Assembly (NCBI RefSeq): GCF_900460955.1 | Contig: NZ_UFUW01000001.1 | Location: 868,001 to 932,000, forward strand | DNA: 64,000 nucleotides | Origin: Cardiobacterium valvarum | GTDB lineage: Bacteria > Pseudomonadota > Gammaproteobacteria > Cardiobacteriales > Cardiobacteriaceae | Direction of reading: 5' to 3' | Part shown: one piece after another, positions 32,884 through 41,790 of the stretch | Numbering within the stretch: position 1 is the first letter of the stretch | Layout of the letters: each line of letters opens with the position of its first letter | The notes under the pieces: generated by a model | Database searches by the model: none | What the model was told of the DNA's origin: nothing | The model's input: only the letters and a program-made list of their open reading frames with translations | Position numbers and translations under genes: made by a program

Positions 32884-33579
32884 CTATCGGCATGAACAGG
32901 AAAGCCTACCCAAGCGATATTTAAGTCGCACACAATTTGCCCCCTTCTCCCTCTTTTGGAAAGTGCCCATAAACGCACAGCACCGCGCAAAGTGGACTTG
33001 TACGATGTCTTTTGTGCCATTCTCTATAGTCGAATCGCTAATAACGAGAGTAAAGAACCAAAACAGCAGGGCATTCACATCAGCCAACCGCCATTGTTTC
33101 CTCAACCGTTTGATCCATGCCCATGTCTTCTCTATCGGGTTGAAATCCGGGCTATAGGGCGGAAGCCACAGCACCGTATGTCCCTCAGCCTGTAACGCAT
33201 CCAGCGTGTCCTGCCGTTTGTGGAAGGAGGCGTTGTCCATCACGATCACGCTGCAGGCGGGCAGTTCCGGCAGCAGTATTTCTGTCGCCCATGTGTGGAA
33301 AACATCGCTGTCTATGCTGCAATCAAAGGCAGTGAAAGCAAATGGCACGGTGCCACACAGGGCGCCTATAACGTTGGTTTGTGCCTTGCTCCATCCGGAT
33401 ACGCCTGCGCATTTTTGCCCGCGTGGTGCATAGCCGTAAGGACGGGAGATGTCTTTTCTGAAGCCGCTTTCATCGATATAAACAAATGGATGCAGGCGTG
33501 CTTCATAGACACTTTTTACTTCGGGGAATTCACGGCGTTTTTCTTCGTCTGCCTTGCGGTGGCGGAAGTCTTTTTTTTA
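32884..33579 (-). CDS. IS630-type transposase, catalytic part (orfB, by -1 frameshift)
   Basis: The catalytic DDE part, open in the -1 frame from the A8 run. Motifs are YIDESGF (first Asp), VIVMDNASFHK (second Asp) and PPYSPDFNPIEKTWAW (Glu), so the triad is intact. The first ATG in this frame is only at 33348, after the first Asp, so an independent start would lack it; frameshifting is the sensible reading. The last 50 residues (after LLFWFF) are not typical and may read through the IS end. Confidence 0.7.
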
Positions 33580-33866
33580 ACGGTGAAGCGATAGCGTTTG
33601 AGCGCCTTGCAGATGCCGTTTTGCGAGCAGCCCAAACGTGCAGCCCTTTCCCATTGATAGTCATCAGGGTGCTCGGCGACGTCTTGCCGGATGACTTCTT
33701 CTGTGAGAAGACGGGGCGTAGAACGGCGGCTGCCTTTGGGTTGTGGCTGTTTCTTCCAGGTAGCAAGGGTGTTGGGGCTGATGCGGTGTCTGGCTGCCAC
33801 TTCGCGATAGGTGCTATCTTCGAGTTCTGCAAGGATTTTTTTACGGATATGGGCTGGATAGGTCAT
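33516..33866 (-). CDS. IS630-type transposase, N-terminal part (orfA)
   Basis: A 116-residue protein with a helix-turn-helix of the IS630 type (YREVAARHRISPNTLATWKK, residues about 20-39) and a second DNA-binding helix set around 60-95. It reads into a run of eight A on the coding strand (33572-33579) and stops soon after. A -1 slip there gives KKKDFRHRKADEE and continues into the catalytic part, so a full transposase could be made by frameshifting. Confidence 0.75.
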   Translation of the reverse strand: MTYPAHIRKKILAELEDSTYREVAARHRISPNTLATWKKQPQPKGSRRSTPRLLTEEVIRQDVAEHPDDYQWERAARLGCSQNGICKALKRYRFTVKKKTSATARQTKKNAVNSPK

Positions 33867-33945
33867 AATTTTGATGGTTACTGTTTTTTTGCTATTTAAC
33901 TACCCCCGGTTCGCCGTCGGGTTTGCGTCCGATATGTCCGCCTCT

Positions 33946-34144
33946 CTACGCTATCAGCTGCACCATCTCGCCTGGCGGTGGTACCGTCTTTTTGTTCAGG
34001 ATGTACGCCGCCTGCCATTCTTCGCAGGCTTTGGAGATGTTCACGTTGGGGCTGTTGGCGATGGTTTCTGCAAGGATGATGGCTCTGCTATCAGGGAATG
34101 GGTATACGCCCGATTTTGCAACCAGGCAGTCTCTTTGTACGACC
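33946..34144 (-). pseudogene. Fragment of an unknown gene between glmS and the IS
   Basis: An open - strand stretch of about 65 codons without a start codon, ending at a stop at 33946-33948. It reads like real protein (SRAIILAETIANSP, CEEWQAAYILNKK). It directly follows the glmS stop. I do not recognise the family. It is probably a 5'-truncated remnant left by the IS or a deletion. Confidence 0.4.
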
Positions 34145-35962
34145 TTATTCCACCGTCACCGATTTGGCGAGGTTGCGCGGCTGGTCTACGTCCGTGCCTT
34201 TCAGCAGTGCGACGTGGTAGGCAAAAAGTTGTAGCGGGATGATGCCGGCGATGGCGGCGGTGAGGTCGTCAAGCTGGCCGAGGCGGATGATTTGTGCGCT
34301 GGGGAAGCCTTCGAGGGCGACGCGGTCATCGGCAAAGAGGATGAGGCGGCCGCCGCGCGCCTGCACGACTTCAAGGTTGCTGATGACTTTTTCAGCCAAT
34401 GCGTCGTGTTTGATGAGGGCGATGACGGGCATGTGTTCGTCCACCAGCGCCAGCGGACCGTGTTTGAGTTCGCCGGCGGGATGCGCTTCGGCGTGGATGT
34501 AGGCGAGTTCTTTCAGTTTGAGCGCGCCTTCGGCGGCGAGCGGGTAGTTTTCGCCGCGCCCCAGGTAGAGGCAGCCGTGGCGGTGTTCGAGGCTTTTCGC
34601 TGCTTGGGCGATGGCGGGTTCGAGGGCGAGGATGTCGTGCAATTCACGCGGCAGGCGGTCGAAGGCGGCGAGCCTTTCGCGGCTGTAGGCGCGGCCTTGC
34701 AGTTCGGCGATGATGGCGTTGACGAGGTGCAGCACGGCAAGCTGGGTGACGAAGGCTTTGGTGGAGGCGACGCCGATTTCCCGCCCGGCGCGGGTGAGGA
34801 TGGTGTGCGCGGCGGCGCGGGTCAGCGCGCTTTCGGGAACGTTGCAGATGGCGAGATTGTCGAGATAGCGCCCGTCCTGTTTGCCTTTTTCTAATGCGGC
34901 GAGGGTGTCGGCGGTTTCGCCGGATTGGGAGAGGGTGATAAGCAGGGTGTCTGCCGGCACGGCGATGGGGCGGTAGAGGTATTCGCTGGCGTATTCAACG
35001 CTGGTCGGGATGCTGTTTTGTTCGAAGTGGTATTTCATGACCAGCCCGGCGTGGTAGCTGGTGCCGCAGGCGATGATGTGGATTTGCCGCGTGCGCGCGA
35101 GGCTCGCGAGCAGTTCCGGGCGCAGGCTGGTGAGATGCAGTTCGCCGTGAGCGAGGCGGCCTTCGAGGGTGTCGGCAATCGCGGTCGGCTGTTCGAAGAT
35201 TTCTTTTTGCATGTAGTGTTTGTAGCCGCCTTTACCGGTGAGGTCGGCGCTTTGTTCACTTTCGCTTTCGACGCGGGAGACGGGGGCACCGAAAGCGTCG
35301 TATATCTGGTAGCCGTCTTTTGTGATGCGCGCACTATCGTTTTCCTGCATGGAGACGAAGCGGCGGGTGACGGGCAGGAGGGCATAGATGTCGGAGGCGG
35401 CAAAGTGTTCGCCGATGCCGAGGCCGATGACCATCGGCGAACCGTGGCGGGCGGCGATGATTTCGCCGGGACGGTCGGCAGCGAGCACGGCGATGGCGTA
35501 GGCGCCGCGCAGACAGGCAGTAGCGGCGAGCACGGCGGCGTGCAGGTCGTCGCGGTAATGGCTGTCGATGAGGTGGGCGATGACTTCGGTGTCGGTGTCG
35601 CTGTGGAAGGTGTAGCCGCGCGTGCGCAACTCGTCGCGGATTTCCTGGTAGTTTTCGATGATGCCGTTGTGGACGACGGCGATGCGATCGCCGCTCATAT
35701 GCGGGTGGGCATTCCGTTCGCTTGGCACGCCGTGCGTCGCCCAGCGGGTGTGGGCAATGCCGCTCGTGCCGCTGAGTTGCTCTTCCTGTACTTTGGCGAC
35801 GAGGCTCGCCACTTTACCGACGGCGCGGCAGCGCTCAATGCGGCCATCGTGACAGATGGCGAGTCCTGCCGAGTCATAGCCGCGATATTCGAGGCGTTTC
35901 AGGCCTTCAAGCAGGATGGGGGTGATGTTGCGTTCAGCAACGCCGGCGACGATTCCGCACAT
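34145..35962 (-). CDS. glmS: Glucosamine-6-phosphate synthase
   Basis: A 605-residue enzyme (E. coli 609) making glucosamine-6-phosphate from fructose-6-phosphate and glutamine, the first step to UDP-GlcNAc. It starts MCGIV, the cysteine becoming the N-terminal nucleophile of the glutaminase domain (1-235). Two SIS sugar-isomerase domains follow, with GTSYHA and SQSGETADT, and the protein ends KSVTVE. ATG 35962 has AAGGAG before it. No glmS ribozyme is expected or seen. It is a single-gene unit. Confidence 0.95.
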   Translation of the reverse strand: MCGIVAGVAERNITPILLEGLKRLEYRGYDSAGLAICHDGRIERCRAVGKVASLVAKVQEEQLSGTSGIAHTRWATHGVPSERNAHPHMSGDRIAVVHNGIIENYQEIRDELRTRGYTFHSDTDTEVIAHLIDSHYRDDLHAAVLAATACLRGAYAIAVLAADRPGEIIAARHGSPMVIGLGIGEHFAASDIYALLPVTRRFVSMQENDSARITKDGYQIYDAFGAPVSRVESESEQSADLTGKGGYKHYMQKEIFEQPTAIADTLEGRLAHGELHLTSLRPELLASLARTRQIHIIACGTSYHAGLVMKYHFEQNSIPTSVEYASEYLYRPIAVPADTLLITLSQSGETADTLAALEKGKQDGRYLDNLAICNVPESALTRAAAHTILTRAGREIGVASTKAFVTQLAVLHLVNAIIAELQGRAYSRERLAAFDRLPRELHDILALEPAIAQAAKSLEHRHGCLYLGRGENYPLAAEGALKLKELAYIHAEAHPAGELKHGPLALVDEHMPVIALIKHDALAEKVISNLEVVQARGGRLILFADDRVALEGFPSAQIIRLGQLDDLTAAIAGIIPLQLFAYHVALLKGTDVDQPRNLAKSVTVE

Positions 35963-36163
35963 GGGATGCTCCTTAGGGGTGTGAGTAATGATGGGCGCGC
36001 AATATAGCCGCTTGGTCGCAAAACCTAAAGCGTTGCGACAAAGAAGCGGGTAACGGAGTAACCCGCTATCCCGCTTGGCGGGTGCGATGGTTAACCCTGC
36101 CAATTGAAAATCCCGCCGCTGCCCCAATCACAACCTCTTCCTCATCACTCTGCAAGGTAATTG

Positions 36164-36660
36164 ATGAAAACCCTCATCATCGGCGCGACGGGCGCCACTG
36201 GCCGCGCCCTGCTGCCTCTGCCCCGGCGGTAGAACGTATCGATAGCTATGGTCGCCGTGCTCCGGATGTGATCGACGCCAAGCTGCACAATCACGTCATC
36301 GACTTCCATCAGCCGCAGCAATGGGTGGACGAAGTGCGCGGCGATACCGTCTTCATCTGCCTCGACACGACGCTGAAAGCAGCGGGCAGCAAAGACGCGC
36401 AATGGCAAATTGACGACCAGGCCGCGCTTGATTTTGCCCGTGCCGCCCGGCAAAACGGTGCGGGCACACTGGTATTGGTTTCTGCCGCCGGCGCCAATGC
36501 CCGCTCGCCCTTCTTTTATCCGCGCATGAAAGGCGCGCTGGAAGAGGCGATCACTGCGCTTGGTTACTCGCGCCTGCGTATCTTCCGTCCGCCGTTGCTT
36601 ATCCGCCCGGACAGCGACCGCCCCGGCGAAAAAATCGGCGCTCGCATCCTGCACGGTCTA
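36164..36660 (+). pseudogene. NAD(P)-binding oxidoreductase remnant (frameshifted, 3'-truncated)
   Basis: ATG 36164 begins a Rossmann protein (MKTLIIGATGATGRALLP) that hits a stop at about 36229. The sequence resumes in another frame (AVERIDSYGRRAPD) and continues through VLVSAAGANARS and YPRMKGALEEAI to about 36660. This is the SDR/HTATIP2-like family of about 215 residues. The end is missing and runs into the next remnant. Confidence 0.65.
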
Positions 36661-36662
36661 AG

Positions 36663-37184
36663 AGCGCGTCCTGGGTTGGTCTCTTCAACTTCGCGCCAAC
36701 CAAAATCACCGCCATCATTGACCGCGCTGCCTACACCCGCCGCCTCATCGAAGAAAGCGGCTACCTCGGCGTACAAGTGCCGTTTGCGGGGCAGGCCGCA
36801 CAAGTCGTTGCCTTCGGCAGCACGAGTGGCCGCAACAACCCGCACAAACTGGCGGATTGCGGCGCCGAAACCTTCTATCCGGAAGGGCATGGCACCCCGC
36901 TCATTAAAGGTTGCGCCGCCTACCTCATCTGCCGCCTCATCCCAGAGCCGCATAATCAGGAAAACTACGACCTTTTCCTCGCTGAAGCCGTCGCCGCCTG
37001 GGCGGATGAACGCATCTTCCGCGACGGGCACTGGCACTTCGATGATGTCGGCGACGATCTCAAAACCCTGCACTACGTCGCCGGTGGGCAGTTCTACCGC
37101 ATCGGCAGCGGCTTGAACGTCGGCCATAGTTCCGGCGGATACCCAAAACCGCCCTTCGGGGCGGTATTAGGTTGTGCAGCGTAA
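36663..37184 (+). pseudogene. Flavin reductase remnant (5'-truncated)
   Basis: An open frame without a start, from SWVGLFNFAPTKITAIID through GSTSGRNNPHKL and TLHYVAGGQFYRIG. It matches the flavin-reductase (DIM6/NTAB) fold that binds FMN. About 25 N-terminal residues are absent. An internal ATG at 36777 would give only the last 135 residues. It is joined end to end with the preceding remnant, so one deletion seems to have removed the end of one gene and the start of the other. Confidence 0.6.
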
Positions 37185-37185
37185 A

Positions 37186-37209
37186 CCCGGTGTTTATCCC
37201 ACTTGGCAG
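37186..37209 (+). repeat. Dispersed intergenic repeat copy
   Basis: CCCGGTGTTTATCCCACTTG, a variant of the CAGYRTTTAYSCCGCTTGG repeat, in the gap before the convergent membrane-protein gene. Confidence 0.5.
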
Positions 37210-37218
37210 CTGCTCAAC

Positions 37219-38535
37219 TCAGCGCCGTTTGTTTTGGTAGTAGTCAACTTCGATGAAGAACGTTACGCAGGTTAGGGTGATACAGGCGCAGGCGAGGATA
37301 TGCAGGGTTTTATCGCTGGGGAAGGTGAGGCAGCGGTGCAGGTACAGGCAGCTGCCGATGCCGAGGGTAGTTACAGTGGTAAGCAGGACGTTTATCCAGA
37401 AAAGACGGATAGTCATGAGCGGTATTGTGGTAGGAAAGGTGGGTTCGTTTTCCGCTGTAAGTGGTGGTGACGGGCGGCTGTGGATGACAGCATCCACGGC
37501 GGCAGCAATTTCCTTGCTGCTGTTCTCAACATCAGGCAGGTAGCCAACATCCATTTTGTAGTGGTTGCTGAGGCGGTCGCGGATGCGCAGGTAGTAGCGG
37601 CGGCTAATATCGCCATTGTCATCTTTCTGTTCTTCGATACAGGGTTCGATGTGGGTGATGTCCGTCCAATACAGGGTCAGTGGGTTGCCGATAATGTCGT
37701 CATCGGTAGCTTTGAGGAAATGCAGACCGCTGGCATTGATGGTGATCTGGCGGCAAGCGCCTTTGTGCAGGATGTAATTGCGGTAGTAAGTGATGAGGAT
37801 GGTCAGGATGAGAAAACCGGCTAATGGCGCAATGGCTATGCTTTTTTCCAGCATATCGTGCACTTTCTTGGCAGGAAAAATATCGTACAAGTGCTGTGCG
37901 ATGCCAGGCCAGCAGACAGCCAGCGCCAATAGCAGCAGCAAGAGGTGGCCGATGCTTGTCCAGACGATGGCCGGCTGCGTTTCGCTCCAGGTATGGCTGA
38001 AGTAAGCCGGCAGCGCGGGTGGGGCTGGCGGAGGTGTGCCATGCAGGAAATCCGTGGCAACGGCGGCAATTTCAGTGTAAATATGGATTTCGTTGAAGCG
38101 ATAGTCGTGAAAATCGCGAAAGGTCTGTGGCGCTTCGCTACGCAGGATAATGCGCAGATGACTGATACGTAGATAGTCGATGTGGGCACTGACGCTATCA
38201 ATGTCCTGCCAGCACCACTGTTCGTAGATTCTTCCCCTGTCGGTATAGACGGTCAGACCCTGCGGGTCGCAGACGATGGCGGGGGCGCGGGGTTTGTTGT
38301 CCACACCATGGGTAGTGCATATGTCATGGATGGCAAAGGCACAGAGCGCGAGTCCCACGCATGGGATGAAATAGTGCGCGAAGCCTGATACCGAGGCGAC
38401 GGGGATGGCGAAGAGGATGGCGACAGGCAGCAAGATCAACAGCATCGTCCAGGCAGCGCTTTTGTCGCTACTGTATTCACGCCCGCCCCAGCCATGAGTG
38501 CGCGGATCGTCAAGGTCGGGAATAAATTGGGGCAT
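37219..38535 (-). CDS. Hypothetical membrane protein with duplicated architecture
   Basis: A 438-residue protein with about six membrane segments in three pairs (roughly 30-50/55-72, 195-213/235-255, 375-395/405-425). Between the pairs lie soluble beta-rich parts that look like two PH-like domains (about 80-165 and 265-345), so the layout appears repeated. I do not recognise the family. It has no signal peptide and stands alone, convergent with the flavin-reductase remnant. Confidence 0.55.
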   Translation of the reverse strand: MPQFIPDLDDPRTHGWGGREYSSDKSAAWTMLLILLPVAILFAIPVASVSGFAHYFIPCVGLALCAFAIHDICTTHGVDNKPRAPAIVCDPQGLTVYTDRGRIYEQWCWQDIDSVSAHIDYLRISHLRIILRSEAPQTFRDFHDYRFNEIHIYTEIAAVATDFLHGTPPPAPPALPAYFSHTWSETQPAIVWTSIGHLLLLLLALAVCWPGIAQHLYDIFPAKKVHDMLEKSIAIAPLAGFLILTILITYYRNYILHKGACRQITINASGLHFLKATDDDIIGNPLTLYWTDITHIEPCIEEQKDDNGDISRRYYLRIRDRLSNHYKMDVGYLPDVENSSKEIAAAVDAVIHSRPSPPLTAENEPTFPTTIPLMTIRLFWINVLLTTVTTLGIGSCLYLHRCLTFPSDKTLHILACACITLTCVTFFIEVDYYQNKRR

Positions 38536-38647
38536 GAGGGTTTCTGTGAGTGGAAATTGCGTCAGATTTTGCCGGGGCGGTGCAGCGGGAGCAAGTGGGG
38601 CCGGTTTGCTTGGCCTGTATATCTGCCATGCACACGACGATTCTTTT

Positions 38648-39277
38648 TCAGCGCCATTCCCGCCAAGCCTGGTAGCTGATCTGCCAGCCGCTTTTCAGGA
38701 TGAAGAGGGCGAGCAGGGCGCTGGCTGCGCTATCGACCCATTGCCAGCCGAGCAGCCAGGCGGATAGGCCCGCGACGATGGCGACCACCGAGCCGAGCAG
38801 GTCGGCCAGCACATGCAGGTAGGCGGCTTTGACGTTGAGGTTGCCATGATCGCCGTGCAGCATCAGGCGGGCGACGATAAGGTTGACCAGCAGGCCGGCG
38901 AATGCCACCGCCAGCATCGGCCCGGCCAGCATGGGCGTGGGGGATGCCCAGCGTTCCCACGCTTCATGCAGGATTAGCACGGCCACCAGTAGTAGCGAGG
39001 CGCCGTTAAGCAGGGCAAACCCTTTCTGCCCGCGCGGCGGGAGGAAGAGGGCGAGCAGGGCAAGGAAGAGCGAGAGGCTGTCGTTCGCCATATGCCCGGC
39101 GTCGGCGAGCAGCGTCAGGCTGTGGAAGAGCCAGCCGCCGAGCAATTCCACGCCCATGTAGGCGGTGATGATGGCGAAACTCAGCGCCAGGATTTTGCGG
39201 TTCTGCGGGACGTGGCTGTGCGTATGTCTGTGGCGGTGGCCATGCACGGCGGGCAGGCGCAGGGAGTGATTGTTCAT
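38648..39277 (-). CDS. Cation diffusion facilitator (zinc/cadmium efflux), short form
   Basis: A 209-residue CDF transporter exporting divalent metal by proton exchange. A histidine-rich N-terminus (HGHRHRHTHSH) precedes six membrane segments. The metal site HxxxD is in ADAGHMANDS (about 62-71) and HVLADLLGS (about 160). The usual C-terminal cytoplasmic domain of about 80 residues is missing; the protein ends soon after the sixth segment. Short CDFs can be functional. It is divergent from a MerR gene, with a MerR-type promoter between. Confidence 0.82.
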   Translation of the reverse strand: MNNHSLRLPAVHGHRHRHTHSHVPQNRKILALSFAIITAYMGVELLGGWLFHSLTLLADAGHMANDSLSLFLALLALFLPPRGQKGFALLNGASLLLVAVLILHEAWERWASPTPMLAGPMLAVAFAGLLVNLIVARLMLHGDHGNLNVKAAYLHVLADLLGSVVAIVAGLSAWLLGWQWVDSAASALLALFILKSGWQISYQAWREWR

Positions 39278-39308
39278 GGCGATTTCCTCGCGGTGGTTTG
39301 TGATGGGC

Positions 39309-39339
39309 ATGGTAAAGTCCGTAGTTACTACGAGGTCAA
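39309..39339 (-). promoter_or_regulatory. MerR-type metal-responsive promoter with operator
   Basis: On the - strand TTGACC and TACCAT are 19 bases apart, the long spacer typical of MerR-controlled promoters. The perfect dyad CGTAGT-T-ACTACG (39320-39332) fills the spacer. It should drive the CDF gene when the regulator senses metal. Confidence 0.75.
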
Positions 39340-39343
39340 GCAG

Positions 39344-39724
39344 ATGAAAATCCGGGAATTGAGTGCGCGTAGCGGGGTGAATGCCGAGACGGTGCGCTTT
39401 TATGAAAAGAGCGGGCTGTTACCGCCGCCGCAGCGCGCCGCCAACGGCTACCGCATTTATGACGAGGCGACGTTACACGCGCTGGCGTTCATCAAATCCT
39501 GCCGTGCGCTGGGCTTCGCGCTGGACGACATCCGCCTGTTGCAGCGGCTGAAAAGTCATCCAGCAGAGCATGACCGCGCCGATGCACTGGTGGCAGCGCA
39601 GTTGCAGCAGGTGGAGGAGAAGATTGCGCAGCTCATGGAAATCCGCGCCTTTTTGCAGTCGATTGTGTACGTCGGGGCGCATGACGCTGCCGATTGTCCG
39701 GTGTTGGGCAGCCTGGGCGGATAA
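39344..39724 (+). CDS. MerR-family metal-sensing regulator
   Basis: A 126-residue regulator. The N-terminal MerR helix-turn-helix (MKIRELSARSGVNAETVRFYEKSGLL) is followed by a dimerisation helix (about 85-115) and a short C-terminal loop with one cysteine (DCPVLG). It would bend the 19-bp-spacer promoter and switch on the adjacent CDF exporter. The ligand is probably Zn, Cd or Pb, from the neighbour; one visible cysteine and two or three histidines do not settle it. Its start lies just beyond the -35 of the divergent promoter. Confidence 0.82.
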   Translation: MKIRELSARSGVNAETVRFYEKSGLLPPPQRAANGYRIYDEATLHALAFIKSCRALGFALDDIRLLQRLKSHPAEHDRADALVAAQLQQVEEKIAQLMEIRAFLQSIVYVGAHDAADCPVLGSLGG

Positions 39725-39737
39725 GCGACTTGGAGCA

Positions 39738-39783
39738 CCCAGCATTTACGCCGCTGGGGCCAGTAACCACGCCGCTTGGCGGC
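39738..39783 (+). repeat. Dispersed intergenic repeat, two copies
   Basis: CCAGCATTTACGCCGCTGGG is followed directly by CCAGTAACCACGCCGCTTGG. The second is a variant with ACC for TTT. Confidence 0.5.
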
Positions 39784-39843
39784 CCTCTTCTCCGTCTTTC
39801 CGTATAGCTTTCACCGCCCCCCCGCTATATGATGCGCGACGGT

Positions 39844-39858
39844 AGAACGTAAAGTTCT
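39844..39858. promoter_or_regulatory. Dyad upstream of mtlA
   Basis: AGAAC-GTAAA-GTTCT, a perfect 5-5-5 dyad, lies 33 bases before the mtlA start and just after a weak TATGAT. It may be an operator for a sugar-alcohol regulator. Confidence 0.35.
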
Positions 39859-39891
39859 GTTCATTTATGCGAAATAACCTGCGGAGGCTTG

Positions 39892-41781
39892 ATGTTTTCT
39901 GAATCCACGAAGTTGAAGGTGCAGCAATTTGGCCGCTTCCTTTCCAATATGGTGATGCCGAATATCGGCGCATTTATCGCCTGGGGCTTTATTACCGCCC
40001 TGTTTATCAAAACCGGCTGGTTCCCTGTGGCCGTCCTCGGCGGCTTCGGCGAGTACGAAGGCAAAGGCATCGTCGGCCCGATGATTACCTACCTGCTGCC
40101 GCTGCTCATCGGCTACACCGGCGGCAAACTCGCCGGCGGTGATCGCGGCGCGGTGGTTGGCGCAATTACGACGATGGGCGTCATCGTCGGTTCAGACATC
40201 CCGATGTTCCTCGGTGCGATGATCGTCGGCCCACTCGGCGGCTGGGCGATCAAAACCTTCGACCGCGCTGTGGACGGCAAAATCAAGAGCGGCTTCGAGA
40301 TGCTGGTCAACAACTTCTCCGCCGGCATCATCGGCATGATTCTCGCCCTGCTCGCCTTCTTCGCCATCGGTCCGGCGGTGAAAGGGCTGTCCGGCCTGCT
40401 CGCGGCGGGGGTGGACGTGCTCGTCAAAAACGAATTGCTGCCGCTGACCTCCATCTTCGTTGAGCCTGCCAAAGTGCTGTTCCTCAACAACGCCATCAAC
40501 CACGGCATCTTCTCGCCGCTCGGCATCCAGCAATCGCACGACGTTGGCAAATCCATCTTCTTCCTGATAGAAGCCAACCCCGGCCCCGGCCTCGGCGTAC
40601 TGCTCGCCTACATGCTGTTCGGCAAAGGTTCGGCACGGCAGACCTCAGGCGGCGCTGCCATCATCCACTTCTTCGGCGGCATCCACGAAATCTACTTCCC
40701 CTACGTGCTGATGAACCCGCGCCTCCTGCTCGCCGTGATTGCAGGCGGCATGACCGGCGTCTTCACCCTCACCGTTATGCACGCCGGCCTTGTCTCGCCC
40801 GCCTCGCCCGGCTCCATCATCGCCGTCATGGCCATGACCCCGAAAGATACCTATCTCGGTGTGCTCTGCTCCGTTGCCGCCGCCTGTGCGGTGTCCTTCC
40901 TCGTCGCCAGCTTCTTTGTGCGCCGTATGCCGGCGAGCGGGGACGAAGAACTCTCCGCCGCGCGTGACAAAATGCAGACCCTGAAACTGGGCGCCGGTAC
41001 CGATACGCATCAGTATGATGACCTGAAAACCGTGTACGTCGCCTGCGACGCCGGCATGGGATCCAGCGCGACCGGCGCCAGCATGTTGCGCAAAAAAGTG
41101 CAGGATGCGGGGCTTGCCATTGACGTGAAAAACTGCGCCATCAACGACCTGCCCGCCGATGCCCGCCTCGTCATCACCCACCAGGACCTCACCCCGCGCG
41201 CCAAAGCCCTGCGCCCCGAGGCCGAGCACCTCCCGCTCACCAACTTCCTCGACCGCGCTTTCTACGACCAGGTCGTCGCCAAGCTGAAAGTCGGCCACCA
41301 CCCGCCCGCTGCCGCAGACAGCCGCAGCAACAAAGGCGGCAGCCCGCGCTACGCCTTCGGCCCGGAACAAATCTTCCTTGGCCGCCGCGCCCTCAGCAAA
41401 GAAGAAGCCATCCGCTTCGCCGGACGCAAACTCGTCGAAGGCGGCTTCGTCACCCCCGACTACGTTGAAGCGATGATCACCCGCGAAAACGACAGCTCGA
41501 CCTACCTCGGCGAAGGCATCGCCATCCCGCACGGCACCCTCGTCGCCAAAGACGCCGTACTGAAAACCGGCATCGTCTTCTGCCAATACCCCGAAGGCGT
41601 CAGCTTCGGCACGAACGACAGCGACAAAGCCTACCTCGTCATCGGCATCGCCGCGCAAAACAACGAACACATCGGCGTCATCGCCGCGCTCACCAACGCG
41701 CTTGACAGCGAAGACGACATCGAAATGCTGAAAATCACCAGCGACCCGCAAGCGGTGCTGGACATCCTCAGCCGCAACTAA
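39892..41781 (+). CDS. mtlA: PTS mannitol-specific enzyme IICBA
   Basis: A 629-residue permease-kinase that imports mannitol and phosphorylates it to mannitol-1-phosphate. The membrane IIC domain (1-345) has the GGIHEIYFPYV loop. The IIB domain has its phospho-Cys385 in ACDAGMGSSATG. The C-terminal IIA domain has phospho-His547 in AIPHGT. The fused order and length match E. coli MtlA (637). A GGAGG site precedes ATG 39892. mtlD follows nine bases later; no mtlR is present in the window. Confidence 0.95.
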   Translation: MFSESTKLKVQQFGRFLSNMVMPNIGAFIAWGFITALFIKTGWFPVAVLGGFGEYEGKGIVGPMITYLLPLLIGYTGGKLAGGDRGAVVGAITTMGVIVGSDIPMFLGAMIVGPLGGWAIKTFDRAVDGKIKSGFEMLVNNFSAGIIGMILALLAFFAIGPAVKGLSGLLAAGVDVLVKNELLPLTSIFVEPAKVLFLNNAINHGIFSPLGIQQSHDVGKSIFFLIEANPGPGLGVLLAYMLFGKGSARQTSGGAAIIHFFGGIHEIYFPYVLMNPRLLLAVIAGGMTGVFTLTVMHAGLVSPASPGSIIAVMAMTPKDTYLGVLCSVAAACAVSFLVASFFVRRMPASGDEELSAARDKMQTLKLGAGTDTHQYDDLKTVYVACDAGMGSSATGASMLRKKVQDAGLAIDVKNCAINDLPADARLVITHQDLTPRAKALRPEAEHLPLTNFLDRAFYDQVVAKLKVGHHPPAAADSRSNKGGSPRYAFGPEQIFLGRRALSKEEAIRFAGRKLVEGGFVTPDYVEAMITRENDSSTYLGEGIAIPHGTLVAKDAVLKTGIVFCQYPEGVSFGTNDSDKAYLVIGIAAQNNEHIGVIAALTNALDSEDDIEMLKITSDPQAVLDILSRN

Positions 41782-41790
41782 GGGGGACAC

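Larger units (their letters stand above)
32884..33866 (-). mobile_element. IS630-family insertion sequence (coding part)
   Basis: Two overlapping-frame transposase parts on the - strand, each listed separately. I could not identify terminal inverted repeats or the TA target duplication, so the true ends lie somewhat outside these limits. Confidence 0.65.

Noticed and set aside
33206-33899. + strand frames over the IS630-type element
   Set aside because: The - strand carries the DDE residues and helix-turn-helix; the + frames are mirror readings.
34925-36007. 360-codon open frame opposite glmS
   Set aside because: It is a shadow of glmS, which has complete family motifs.
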